Of a stretch of DNA of 64,000 nt, positions 23,393 through 32,744 are shown piece by piece. The notes beneath the pieces are model-generated. The model was not told the origin of the DNA. It saw only the letters and a list, made by a program, of their open reading frames with translations, and ran no database searches. Position 1 is the first letter of the stretch, and each line of letters starts with the position of its first letter. The stretch is from CAVZCK01 sp963773735 (GTDB lineage Bacteria; Pseudomonadota; Alphaproteobacteria; Rhizobiales; Rhodomicrobiaceae), in the NCBI GenBank assembly GCA_963773735.1, contig CAVZCK010000025.1:124001-188000 (forward strand), given 5' to 3'. The translations under genes and the position numbers were made by a program.

Positions 23393-24635
23393 GACTTCAG
23401 CATATAGATGTGGAACCCTCCGTAGATTGCGGAGCGGTCCTTTCGGGTCAGCGCCCCTGACAGATCCGCGTCATAGTGCCAGCGCGAAAGAATGTCTGCA
23501 GGAACCCGTCCAGGCAGGACCGTCGGCTCGGCGGCGGTACGGAAGATAACGCGGGCGCCGGGACGCGCCGTGCGGCTGATCTCGCCCCATAGCCTGGTGA
23601 GGTCGGCATCGCCCATCCAGTCCTGGGCGTCGAGCAGCACATAGCGGTCGAAGACGCTCGCTGGCGCCCCCACAAGATGGCTGGTCATCGAGGCGTGATG
23701 AACCTCGACGCGCGCAACATTGCCGCGCACAGTCCCGAAATTGGCGCGGTCGAGATAGGGTGGCAGCGGCCCGCTCTCGGACAGCGGATAGCGGCGCCCG
23801 AATGCCTGCCAGGCAAAATAGTTCTCAGCAAGCGGAAAGCCGCAGGCAAGCCGTTCCAGACGCTGGCGCAGCACCTCTGCCATGCCGCCCTTCACGTCGC
23901 CGACAAGCGCGGCATATTGCGCGGGCGGAATGCCGAGCCCGTAAAGCGAGGCCGGCCGGTTGACGATCCAGCGGACCGTCCGGGTGCTGAACAGCGGCGC
24001 AAATTCACGCTCGAAAATATGGCGCTGCTCTTCGAGCGTTCGCGCCTTGAGGAGAGTGCGCGGATTGACGCCGTGGAGTCTGGCGACGAAATGGCTGGCG
24101 CCGATGAAATTGCCGAGAAGGCCGGCGTGGTAGAAATTATTGGCGAAGCGCCTGATCCGGCGCTGGCGGCTCAGCCCGTGGCGGCCATACCAATAGCCGG
24201 CGGTCGCCGCATCGAGATGCGGGAGAATGTACTGCCTGAAGGCGGCGATATTGGCCCTGGTATCGGCGGCGCCGAAGAAGCGGTAGAACGCGTGATAGTC
24301 CGGCAGATAACGGGCGGCGGCGAGCTTCAGCCGATTGAGGGCGACATGCGCGGCATTGATGTCGACCGCGGTGATGTGAGCGGCTGGGCGGTCAGGTAAC
24401 TGAGCACATTGCAGCCGCCGGAGGCGATGGTGATGATGCGACTGTCATGGTCAAGCTCCAGCGCTTCGAGATCGACCGCGGGATCTTCCCAGATCTGCGG
24501 ATAAACGAGATTCGAGAATGCCAGCGCGAAAAGCCGCTCGCGCAGACCCTCCGCTGAAAGCAGCCTGCTTCGGTATACGGCGGCGCCGATCATTCTGCCG
24601 CTTTTCGGCTTGGTGTCCTTAGCCACATCGACCAA
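23389..24635 (-). CDS. btaA: Diacylglycerol 3-amino-3-carboxypropyl transferase BtaA (one frameshift)
   Basis: BtaA (DUF3419) moves the aminocarboxypropyl group of SAM onto diacylglycerol. The N-terminal frame shows LVYPQIWEDPAVDLEAL and IASGGCNVLSYLTAQP; after about 24390 the same protein continues one frame away (HITAVDINAAHVALNRLKLAA, then GLLGNFIGASHFVARLHG and LYGLGIPPAQY) to the stop at 23389. I translated this whole stretch and it is open. A single indel therefore interrupts an otherwise intact gene of about 415 residues. It starts with TTG, with GGAGG five bases upstream. It follows plcP and overlaps btaB. Confidence 0.9.
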
Positions 24636-24718
24636 TGCTGCCTCCTTCGTCTCATGGGGCCGAGCGTTGACTCTCCCTCCGCGTCATTTGCCCAGGCAGT
24701 GCCGGGGATGGCGAAATG

Positions 24719-25648
24719 TCAATCATGCAGGTCTTGCAAATCGGTCTGCGCCTCAACCGATCGGCTCGGTGCATGGCGGCGCAACGCCGTCTCCACCGTC
24801 TCGATCGCGGGGATTGGGACCGGCAAGGGAAGGGTGATCTGGCCGGGGTCAACGTTAAGAGCCGGGCGGTCATGCCAGCGGATCAAGCGAAATCGTCCAT
24901 CGTGATCTTCTGCGATGGCGGTGCGGCTTTCGACCCAGTCGCCGCAATTGATGTAGCGCACGCCCTCGATCATCCGGTCCGCCGCATGGTGAATATGGCC
25001 GCAGATCACGCCATCGGCCTTGCGCCGTTTGGTCTCTTCCGCAATTGCGTGCTCGAATTCGCCGATGAAATTCACCGCACTCTTCACCCGCAGCTTGAGA
25101 TAGGCCGAAAGCGACCAATAGCCGAAGCCGAAATGCCGCCTGATCCAGTTCAGCGGATGATTGCACCACAGCGCGATTTCATAAGATCGGTCCCCGAGAA
25201 GGGCCAGCCACCTAGCGTAACGCACCACCATATCGAACTCATCGCCATGCATGACCCAGAAACGGCGTCCGTCCGGCGTCTCGTGCATGACGTCATGGTA
25301 GATCTCGATGCCGCCGAAATGCATGCCGCAATAGGACCGCATCGCTTCGTCGTGATTGCCGGGGATGAAGATGATCCGCGTTCCCTTGCGGGCTTTGCGC
25401 AGAAGCTTTTGGAGCACGTCATTATGCGATTGTAGCCAGATCGCGCCTCCCCGCCGGACGCGCCAGAAGTCGATGATGTCGCCGACCAGATAGATTGTCG
25501 CCGCGTCGTGATCGCGCAGAAAATCCAGCAAGGCGTCGGCCTGGCAAGCCCGCGTGCCGAGATGAATGTCGGAGATGAAGAGCGTTCGGAAGGTCGTGGC
25601 GCCGTGATGGCCGCTTTCCCTGGAGCTGCTAGCGTCGTCCGCGCCCAG
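24719..25648 (-). CDS. plcP: Phospholipase C-type metallophosphatase PlcP (non-canonical start)
   Basis: The metallophosphoesterase has FISDIHLGTRACQ, VGDIIDFW, PGNHDEAM and CGHIHHAADR, the full set of metal-binding motifs. It closely resembles the alphaproteobacterial PlcP/LpxH-like proteins; in Sinorhizobium PlcP hydrolyses phosphatidylcholine/ethanolamine to diacylglycerol under phosphate limitation. Placement 83 bp upstream of btaA and btaB strongly suggests that role. The first ATG/GTG/TTG in frame (25531) lies after the DIH motif. Translation must begin upstream, where GGAGGA is followed by ACG-ATT-CTG, so CTG 25648 or ATT 25651 is the likely start, unless a base error removed an ATG. 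Confidence 0.85.
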   Translation of the reverse strand: MGADDASSSRESGHHGATTFRTLFISDIHLGTRACQADALLDFLRDHDAATIYLVGDIIDFWRVRRGGAIWLQSHNDVLQKLLRKARKGTRIIFIPGNHDEAMRSYCGMHFGGIEIYHDVMHETPDGRRFWVMHGDEFDMVVRYARWLALLGDRSYEIALWCNHPLNWIRRHFGFGYWSLSAYLKLRVKSAVNFIGEFEHAIAEETKRRKADGVICGHIHHAADRMIEGVRYINCGDWVESRTAIAEDHDGRFRLIRWHDRPALNVDPGQITLPLPVPIPAIETVETALRRHAPSRSVEAQTDLQDLHD

Positions 25649-25909
25649 AATCGTTCCTCCGGTTAAATTTCATTTGAGAAAGCATGAATTCATTTCAGCT
25701 TTGTGACAGGGCGATAGGCAGGGCCCTCCACAGACATGCCGGAACGGCGGATCGCGTACCGCGCACGGGCTCAAACGCCCAAACGCCAGCGCCGATGTCA
25801 CGTCGCTCCGTGCACCCGTAAGGCGCGCTGAAAAGATATGTTAACAATTAATATTCAGCGATATGGTCTTAAAAATGATGCTTGACAAATGACTTTCGAT
25901 GAATGAGGG

Positions 25910-26182
25910 GTGAATCTTCGCGAGGCTGAGGGCTCTCCATTGATCACCGCAGCGCAGCTCAGGGCGGCGCGTGCGCTCTTAGGAATCGACCAGAAGACGC
26001 TCGCCGACATGGCTGGCGTCTCCCTGCCCACGATTCAGCGCATGGAGGCCAGCGAGGGGACCGTGCGTGGCAATGTCGACACTTTGACCAAGGTCGTGGA
26101 CGCTCTGGACCGCGCCGGCGTCGAGCTTCTTTATGTCGGCGGCCGGGGCGTGAGACTGAAGGAGCAGCCCAGGAATGATTGA
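25910..26182 (+). CDS. XRE-family HTH regulator
   Basis: The 90-residue protein contains a Cro/C1-type helix-turn-helix (QLRAARALLGIDQKTLADMA, then SLPTIQRME) and a short C-terminal strand region (VELLYVGGRGVRLKE). It starts with GTG 25910; TTG 25938, just before ITAAQ, is an alternative. The stop overlaps the hyfB start by 8 bp, so it is cotranscribed with the hyf genes and probably regulates them. Confidence 0.88.
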   Translation: MNLREAEGSPLITAAQLRAARALLGIDQKTLADMAGVSLPTIQRMEASEGTVRGNVDTLTKVVDALDRAGVELLYVGGRGVRLKEQPRND

Positions 26183-28190
26183 TCCGGGGAACCCGCTCCA
26201 CCTCATGGCGCTTGCCGTCGCCCTCTTCGGCGCCGCCGCTGGCATCGCCGTCCTGCTTCACCGGCGATGGCTTACCGTCGTCTACGTGATTTGTCTGGCC
26301 GCAGCACTCATAGCGATGGCGACGGATTTGACGGTGATGCTGAGGGGGACGGTCACCTCGGCGCATCTGCCCTTCGGCTTGCCGACCATCGGGCTGCGGT
26401 TTCGGCTCGATGCGCTGAGCGCCTTTTTCGGCGTCGTCGTCAATCTCGGTATTCTAGCAGCGTCCCTTTACGGGCTGGGGCTGGATCGAGACCATGACCT
26501 GTCTCCACGCGTAGAGCCGTTTTTTCCTGCCTTCGCCGCCGCGATGAATGCCGTTCTGCTCGCGGACGATGCTTTCGGCTTCCTGTTCTTTTGGGAACTG
26601 ATGTCCGTCACTTCCTGGGCGCTCGTTCTGGCTCGCCACGAGGATCCGGAGTCGCGCCGGGCGGCTCATGTTTACCTTGTCATGGCCAGCATCGGCACAG
26701 TCGCCCTGCTGTTTGCGTTCGGAGGGATGGCTGGACCGGCGGGCGGCTACGATTTCAATGCGATCCGTGCGGCCAAGCTTGACCCGATCGTGGTCGGGCT
26801 CATTCTTGGCGCGGTGCTGGTCGGGACCGGCTCGAAGGCCGGGATCATTCCGCTCCACGCCTGGCTGCCGCTGGCCCATCCGGCTGCGCCGAGCCACGTC
26901 TCAGCATTGATGAGCGGTGTGATGACCAAGGTTGCGGTCTACGGACTGATCCGCGTCGTCTTCGATCTGCTCGGTGCGCCGTCCTTGTGGACGAGCGCGG
27001 CTGTGCTCATTCTAGGCGGAGCCAGCGCGTTGCTCGGCGTCCTCTACGCATTGATGCAGCATGATCTGAAACGCCTCCTTGCCTATCATACGGTCGAAAA
27101 TATCGGCATCATCTTCATCGGCCTGGGGTTGTCCCTTGCTTTCCGCGCCAGCAATTACCCGGAATTGGCGGCATTGGCGCTGACCGCCGCGCTGTTCCAC
27201 GTTTTCAATCACTCGCTCTTCAAGTCGCTGCTGTTTCTGGGGGCCGGCGCGGTGCTTCACGCCACAGGCAAGCGCGATCTGGAAGAGCTGGGCGGGCTCA
27301 TTCACCGCATGCCGGCGACCAGCGCCACATTTCTGATCGGCTGCATCGCCATTTCTGCCCTCCCGCCATTGAATGGCTTCGTCTCGGAATGGCTGACGTT
27401 TCAGGCTATTTTGCAAAGCCCGAGCCTGCCGCTGTTGCAGCTAAAGGTGCTGGTGCCGACCGTCGGCGCGGTCCTTGCTCTGTCGGCCGCCCTTGCGGCC
27501 GCCTGCTTCGTCAAGGCGTTCGGAATTACTTTTCTCGGCCGGCCGCGCACGGAGGCGGCGCGACAGGCGAGCGAAGTCAACCGCTTCGCGCTTTCGGCTA
27601 TGTATTTGCTTGCCGCCCTCTGCGTGCTGGCGGGTCTGTTCCCGGGCTTCGTCATCGATGCCCTCTCACCGCTCAATCTCGCCTTGGTCGGCGAACGGAT
27701 GCCGACCCAGGCCAACATCGCCTGGCTGTCGATCGTGCCGATTGGCGCGTCGCAAAGCTCGTATAACGGCCTGTTGATTTTTCTCTTCATGATGGTCTCG
27801 GCCGGCATGACGGCATTCGTCGTCCGCCACGTGGCATCACATTCGCTGCGCCGCGCGCCGGCATGGGACTGCGGATTTCCGGATCCGAGCCCCAACACTC
27901 AGTATACGGCCAGCAGCTTCGCCCAGCCGATCCGCCGCGTTTACGGCACGGTCGTATTCAGCGCCGCAGACCATGTCGAAATGCCGCCGCCCGGCAGCAT
28001 GGCCCCGGCGCGCTTCCATGTCAGTCTGCATGACCACATCTGGGACGCGCTCTATGCAGCGCCAGCTCAGCAGGTGGTCAGCTTGTCTCGGAAACTCAAC
28101 ATCATGCAGTTTCTGACCATCCGCCGGTATCTCATTTTGATGTTCTTCGTCCTCATCATCCTGCTTGTCGCAGTGTCGGTGGGAACCTGA
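26175..28190 (+). CDS. hyfB: Hydrogenase-4 component B (antiporter-like subunit)
   Basis: The 671-residue protein has about 14-16 membrane segments and the proton-conducting transporter (NuoL/M/N/Mrp) core, with charged residues in membrane (FFWELMSVTSWALVLARHED, HAWLPLAHPAAPSHVSALMSG, LLAYHTVENIGIIFIGLG, HVFNHSLFKSLLFLGAG). The long C-terminal extension matches HyfB/HycC. It forms part of the membrane arm of a complex I-like energy-converting complex. It is the first structural gene of hyfBCEFGI, each gene overlapping or close to the next. Confidence 0.95.
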   Translation: MIDPGNPLHLMALAVALFGAAAGIAVLLHRRWLTVVYVICLAAALIAMATDLTVMLRGTVTSAHLPFGLPTIGLRFRLDALSAFFGVVVNLGILAASLYGLGLDRDHDLSPRVEPFFPAFAAAMNAVLLADDAFGFLFFWELMSVTSWALVLARHEDPESRRAAHVYLVMASIGTVALLFAFGGMAGPAGGYDFNAIRAAKLDPIVVGLILGAVLVGTGSKAGIIPLHAWLPLAHPAAPSHVSALMSGVMTKVAVYGLIRVVFDLLGAPSLWTSAAVLILGGASALLGVLYALMQHDLKRLLAYHTVENIGIIFIGLGLSLAFRASNYPELAALALTAALFHVFNHSLFKSLLFLGAGAVLHATGKRDLEELGGLIHRMPATSATFLIGCIAISALPPLNGFVSEWLTFQAILQSPSLPLLQLKVLVPTVGAVLALSAALAAACFVKAFGITFLGRPRTEAARQASEVNRFALSAMYLLAALCVLAGLFPGFVIDALSPLNLALVGERMPTQANIAWLSIVPIGASQSSYNGLLIFLFMMVSAGMTAFVVRHVASHSLRRAPAWDCGFPDPSPNTQYTASSFAQPIRRVYGTVVFSAADHVEMPPPGSMAPARFHVSLHDHIWDALYAAPAQQVVSLSRKLNIMQFLTIRRYLILMFFVLIILLVAVSVGT

Positions 28191-29155
28191 TGCTCGAATC
28201 ACTGCCTTCCTTTTTCGGCCAGGGCATTCAGATGGCCCTGGTCCTGTTGATCGCCCCGGGCATTGCCGGCCTTGCGCGTATCGTCAAGGCACGCCTGATG
28301 CGCCGCCACGGACCGCCGCTCTCGCAGGCTTATCGGGATCTCGCCAAGCTGCTTCGCAAGGAGGCGATCGTCGCGGAAAGCGCGTCCTGGCTGTTTCGCG
28401 CGGCGCCTTACATCATCTTTGCTCTCGCCTGGATCGCCGCCGCGCTAGTGCCGACCTTCGCCACCGGATTGCTGTTTAGCTGGACCGGCGACGTCATCGT
28501 GATCATCGCGCTCCTGGGCAGCGCGCGTTTCTTCCAGACGCTGGCCGGCATGGATGTCGGCACGGCTTTCGGCGGCATCGGCTCGTCGCGCGAGGTGATG
28601 ATCGCGAGCCTTGCCGAGCCGGCCATGCTGCTCGTCGTGCTCAATCTCGCGCTCGCTGCCGGATCAAGCCGCCTGCCGGTCATCGCGGACCATTTTGTCT
28701 CCCAGCCTCTGACCATCCGCATTGCCCTGGCGCTCGCGCTTATAGCATTGCTCGTTGTCGCGCTCGCGGAGAACGCCAGGATCCCGGTTGACAATCCGGC
28801 GACGCATCTCGAACTCACCATGGTGCATGAAGCCATGGTGCTCGAATATTCCGGGCGGCACCTCGCCATGATCGAGGCGGCGAGCCAGTTGAAGCTCGTC
28901 ATGTACATCTCGCTGGTCATCTGCCTTTTCGTCCCGTTCGGCATTGCCACGGTGGATGCCGGCATCATCGCCTGGATCGCGGGTCTGGCTTCTTACCTCG
29001 CCAAGCTTGTCCTGGCAGCGGTCGCGCTCGGGGTCTGGGAACTCAGCATCGCCAAGATGCGCGTCTTCCGGGTGAGCGAATTTTTGAGCGTTGCGTTCAT
29101 TTTTGCATTTCTGGCGGTGATGCTCGCCTTCCTGACGCAGGAGGTTCTGCAGTGA
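28190..29155 (+). CDS. hyfC: Hydrogenase-4 component C (NuoH-like)
   Basis: The 321-residue NuoH/HyfC-type membrane protein links the hydrophilic arm to the antiporter subunits. Eight hydrophobic segments and family blocks are visible (QAYRDLAKLLRKEAIV, ENARIPVDNPATHLELTMVHEAMVLEYSGRHLA). Its ATG overlaps the hyfB stop. Confidence 0.95.
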   Translation: MLESLPSFFGQGIQMALVLLIAPGIAGLARIVKARLMRRHGPPLSQAYRDLAKLLRKEAIVAESASWLFRAAPYIIFALAWIAAALVPTFATGLLFSWTGDVIVIIALLGSARFFQTLAGMDVGTAFGGIGSSREVMIASLAEPAMLLVVLNLALAAGSSRLPVIADHFVSQPLTIRIALALALIALLVVALAENARIPVDNPATHLELTMVHEAMVLEYSGRHLAMIEAASQLKLVMYISLVICLFVPFGIATVDAGIIAWIAGLASYLAKLVLAAVALGVWELSIAKMRVFRVSEFLSVAFIFAFLAVMLAFLTQEVLQ

Positions 29156-29811
29156 ACCACGCCTATGACGTCTCCCATTTCCTTGCCGGTCTGATGCTGG
29201 TCGCCAGCTTTGCCCTCATCTACCAGGACCGCGTGATCGCGGTGCTGCGGACCTTCGCCATCCAGGCGATCATTCTGTCGCTCGCCGTGGCCTGGGAGGC
29301 ATGGGTGCAGGATCGCCCGCATCTGTTCATCACCGCCGCGCTCGCCATCGGCCTGAAGGGTTTCATCATTCCGATGGCACTCCACCGCATGATCTTTCGC
29401 CTCGGCATTCACCGTGAGGTCGAGCAGGTCGTGGGCGTCGGCGTCACCATGCTGCTCGGGCTCGGGCTGGTTGCCCTGTCGCTTGTCCTGAGCCTGAAGG
29501 CGACCGCGGGCGCCCCATCGGTGGCGCGCGAGGGCCTGGCAATCTCGCTGGCCATTATTCTGCTCGGTCTCTTGATGATGATCACGCGCCGCAATGCCGT
29601 GACGCAGATCATCGGCTTCATGTCGATCGAGAACGGCCTGATTTTGGGCGCAACCGGCGCACGCGGAATGCCGCTCGTCGTCGAGATCAGCGTTGCCTTT
29701 TCCGTGCTGATCGCGCTCTTCGTCTTCGCGATGTTCGTTTTCCGCATTCGCGAGCGTTTCGACACCGTAGATGTCGCCGCGCTCGAAAGCGTGCGAGGCG
29801 ACCGGCAATGA
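29152..29811 (+). CDS. hyfE: Hydrogenase-4 component E
   Basis: The 219-residue membrane protein matches HyfE in length and its six hydrophobic segments, with a NuoK-like part near the end (RNAVTQIIGFMSIENGLILGA). GTG start overlaps the hyfC stop by 4 bp. It is found only in hydrogenase-4-type clusters, which supports assigning the whole operon to that class. Confidence 0.93.
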   Translation: MNHAYDVSHFLAGLMLVASFALIYQDRVIAVLRTFAIQAIILSLAVAWEAWVQDRPHLFITAALAIGLKGFIIPMALHRMIFRLGIHREVEQVVGVGVTMLLGLGLVALSLVLSLKATAGAPSVAREGLAISLAIILLGLLMMITRRNAVTQIIGFMSIENGLILGATGARGMPLVVEISVAFSVLIALFVFAMFVFRIRERFDTVDVAALESVRGDRQ

Positions 29812-31244
29812 GCGGCTGGGTCTATGCCGTCATCGCCATCCCGTTCACCGCCGCTGCGGTCCTCGTCATGCTGCCGGGCTATCGTCTGACCGCGGCGCTC
29901 AATGTGCTGGCCTCGTTTCTGACGTTCCTGGCCGGCCTGAATTTACTGCGGGTCGGAACGGGGCTCGACAATTATCTGATCGTCGACGATGTGAACATCG
30001 TCTTCATCATCCTCAACACGCTGGTAGGCTTCACGGCCGCTACCTTCAGCGCCAGTTACATCGGCCATGAGATTGCGACCGGGCGGGTTACGTCGCTGGC
30101 CGTGCGCTTCTATCACGCCATGTACCAGGCGATGATCGGCGCGATGAACCTCGCGCTGCTTTCGGACAATATCGGTCTCATCTGGGTTGGCCTGGAACTG
30201 GCGACGCTGATCACGGTCGTCATGGTCGGGCTCTACCGCACGCCCGAAGCCATCGAGGCGGCGTGGAAATATTTCATTCTCGGCAGTGTCGGCATTTCGC
30301 TGGCCTTCTTTGGAACCATCCTGACCTATCTCGCCGGACAGGGTGCGCTCGGCGAGGGCGCGCCGGCGATGTCCTGGAACCTGCTGCATGCGAACGCCGC
30401 CAAGCTCGACGTCGCGCTGCTCAATCTCGCATTCGTCTTCCTTCTGGTCGGCTATGGTACGAAGGTCGGCCTGGCGCCGCTCCACGCCTGGTTGCCCGAT
30501 GCACATTCGGAAGGGCCGACGCCGATCAGTGCAGTTCTGTCCGGGCTGCTATTGAACGTTGCCCTGTATGCGATCCTGCGATTCAAAATGCTGATCGCGG
30601 CGAATCCGCTGGCGATGCGGCCGGGCCCGATCCTCGTGGTCATGGGCCTTGTCTCGCTGATCTTTGCGGCATTCATGCTCTATCAGCGGCGGGACATCAA
30701 ACGGCTCTTCGCCTATTCCTCGATCGAGCATATGGGGCTGATCACCTTTGCCTTCGGCATGGGCGGGCCGCTCGCTAATTTTGCCGGGCTCCTGCATATG
30801 GCGATGCACAGCCTGACGAAGTCGGCGATCTTTTTTGCCGTCGGGCGCGTCGCCCAGGCCAAGGGCACGCAGCGCATTGCCGACATTCGCGGACTGAGCG
30901 TCACGCATCCGGGTCTCGCCATCGGCCTAGGCCTCGGCGTTCTGGCTATTGCCGGGCTGCCTCCATTCGGCGTATTCATGAGCGAGTTTCTCCTCATCAC
31001 GACGACCTTCGCGCGAGACCCATGGCTGGCGCCGATGCCGGCATTCGGGCTGATCGTGGCGTTCGGCGCGCTGCTCCTGCGCTTGCAGGGAATGTTGTTC
31101 GGGGCGCCGACCGGAGCCTCGAACACGGTCAGCGCCTCGCCGGTTCCTTTCGTGCTCCATCTCGTCCTGGTGCTGATTGCCGGCGTTTATCTTCCAGGCA
31201 CCCTGGTGAACTGGTTCCAGCGCGCGGCGGAGTTTCTGGGATGA
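29808..31244 (+). CDS. hyfF: Hydrogenase-4 component F (antiporter-like subunit)
   Basis: The 478-residue polytopic protein has the NuoL/M/N proton-channel core (IGLIWVGLELATLITVVMVGLY, LHAWLPDAHSEGPTPISAVLSG, LFAYSSIEHMGLITFAFG, LLHMAMHSLTKSAIFF). It is the second antiporter-like subunit, consistent with the two of hydrogenase-4. Overlaps with hyfE and hyfG (4 bp each) imply translational coupling. Confidence 0.95.
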   Translation: MSGWVYAVIAIPFTAAAVLVMLPGYRLTAALNVLASFLTFLAGLNLLRVGTGLDNYLIVDDVNIVFIILNTLVGFTAATFSASYIGHEIATGRVTSLAVRFYHAMYQAMIGAMNLALLSDNIGLIWVGLELATLITVVMVGLYRTPEAIEAAWKYFILGSVGISLAFFGTILTYLAGQGALGEGAPAMSWNLLHANAAKLDVALLNLAFVFLLVGYGTKVGLAPLHAWLPDAHSEGPTPISAVLSGLLLNVALYAILRFKMLIAANPLAMRPGPILVVMGLVSLIFAAFMLYQRRDIKRLFAYSSIEHMGLITFAFGMGGPLANFAGLLHMAMHSLTKSAIFFAVGRVAQAKGTQRIADIRGLSVTHPGLAIGLGLGVLAIAGLPPFGVFMSEFLLITTTFARDPWLAPMPAFGLIVAFGALLLRLQGMLFGAPTGASNTVSASPVPFVLHLVLVLIAGVYLPGTLVNWFQRAAEFLG

Positions 31245-32737
31245 GTGATGCAGGCCCCAGGGAGATTGAGAAAATCGTCGCCAGCGGCGTTGCCGGTCGT
31301 GATGGATTCATCCGCGTTGATGTTGCCGAGGACAAATGGAGCGAGCTGGGGCTTGCCTGTGCCGGGGGCGATTGCGATCTTCTGGCGCTCTGGTTCGACG
31401 ACGGCCGCGCGCGCGTGGCGCTGCGCGATCGCGACAGCGGTGCACGGACGATCGCCTCGCTTGCATGTGCCGGGGGCCGCTTTCCCTCGATCGGCCGCGT
31501 GCATGCACCGGCGATCCGACTGGAACGGGCCATGCGCGACCTTTATGGCTGCGTGCCCGTGGGACTTCAGGACGATCGGCCATGGCTCGATCATGGGGTC
31601 TGGCCCGCGTCGGCCGATGCGGCGAAGCGCGGGAAATACCGCTTCCTTCCTGTCGAGGGCGAAGGGCTGCATCAAATTCCGGTTGGCCCGGTTCACGCCG
31701 GCATCATCGAGCCCGGCCATTTCCGCTTCACTGCCAATGGCGAAACCGTTGTCAGGCTCGAAGAGCGCCTCGGCTATGTCCACAAAGGCATCGAAACGCT
31801 CTGTGCCGGCAGGTCGATCGAGGAGGTAGCGCGCATCATCGGACGCGTTTCCGGTGACAGCACGGTCGCCTACGCTTTCGCTTTCGCGCGCGCCGTCGAG
31901 GCTGTCTGCGGCACCGAGGTTCCCGAACGCGCGCAACTGCTGCGCGGGATCATGGCGGAACTTGAGCGGATCTCGCATCACATCAATGATTTCGGCGCCA
32001 TCTGCAACGATGTCAGCGCAGTGGCGATCCACGCGCAATGCACCTTGCTGCGGGAAAGGATTCTGCAGACGGCGCATCGTTGCTTTGCCCACCGGATGAT
32101 GATGGACGGCATCGCGCCGGGCGGCGTTGCCGTCGATCTGAACGAAGAGGATGCCGATGAGCTGCGACGGCTCCTCCGGATCTCCGAACGGGAATTCGAA
32201 ACCGTTCTTCGCGTCTATGATGAATCGCCGTCGATCCAGGATCGAACCGTGACGACGGGCATCGTCCGCGCCGAATTGGTGCGGCAGTTTGCGGCCGGCG
32301 GCTACATCGGCCGCGCGGCAGGCCGTGACTTCGATACCCGCCGCGAGATTCCGTATGCGCCCTATGTTGGGCTCGAATTCACGGTGCCCATCCGCACCGA
32401 GGGCGATGTGGATTCTCGCGCCATGGTTCGCGCCGAGGAGGTTAAGCAGAGTATCGCCATCATACGTCAGCTTCTCGACCGGCTGGAGCCAGGGGCGGTC
32501 CGCTCGGAAATTGCCCCGACCGCTGGCGAAGGCGCCGCAGTCGCCGAGGCGTTCCGCGGCGATCTATTCGTCACGGTACGCCTCGATGGCGAGGGAAACA
32601 TCGCGCACTGCCATGCGCGCGATGCGTCATGGTTTCAATGGCCGCTATTGGAGGCGGCGATCGAAGGCAACATCGTCGCGGATTTCCCCGTGTGTAACAA
32701 ATCTTTCAACTGCTCCTATTCGGGTCACGATATTTGA
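31241..32737 (+). CDS. hyfG: Hydrogenase-4 component G-like large subunit with degenerate nickel site
   Basis: The 498-residue protein fuses a NuoC-like N-terminal domain (to about 130) to a NuoD/large hydrogenase subunit domain (HAGIIEPGHFRFTANGET, HKGIETLCAGRSIEEVARII). In NiFe hydrogenases the site after this is R-x-C-G-x-C; here it reads R202-V-S-G-D-S207, both cysteines replaced by serine. At the C-terminus, where DPCxxC is expected, the end is PVCNKSFNCSYSGHDI, which keeps at most one of the two ligands. The protein therefore resembles the hydrogenase-related (Ehr) group without a Ni-Fe centre. A longer upstream frame lies inside hyfF and is not used; ATG 31241 overlaps the hyfF stop. 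Confidence 0.9.
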   Translation: MSDAGPREIEKIVASGVAGRDGFIRVDVAEDKWSELGLACAGGDCDLLALWFDDGRARVALRDRDSGARTIASLACAGGRFPSIGRVHAPAIRLERAMRDLYGCVPVGLQDDRPWLDHGVWPASADAAKRGKYRFLPVEGEGLHQIPVGPVHAGIIEPGHFRFTANGETVVRLEERLGYVHKGIETLCAGRSIEEVARIIGRVSGDSTVAYAFAFARAVEAVCGTEVPERAQLLRGIMAELERISHHINDFGAICNDVSAVAIHAQCTLLRERILQTAHRCFAHRMMMDGIAPGGVAVDLNEEDADELRRLLRISEREFETVLRVYDESPSIQDRTVTTGIVRAELVRQFAAGGYIGRAAGRDFDTRREIPYAPYVGLEFTVPIRTEGDVDSRAMVRAEEVKQSIAIIRQLLDRLEPGAVRSEIAPTAGEGAAVAEAFRGDLFVTVRLDGEGNIAHCHARDASWFQWPLLEAAIEGNIVADFPVCNKSFNCSYSGHDI

Positions 32738-32744
32738 GGCCGGC

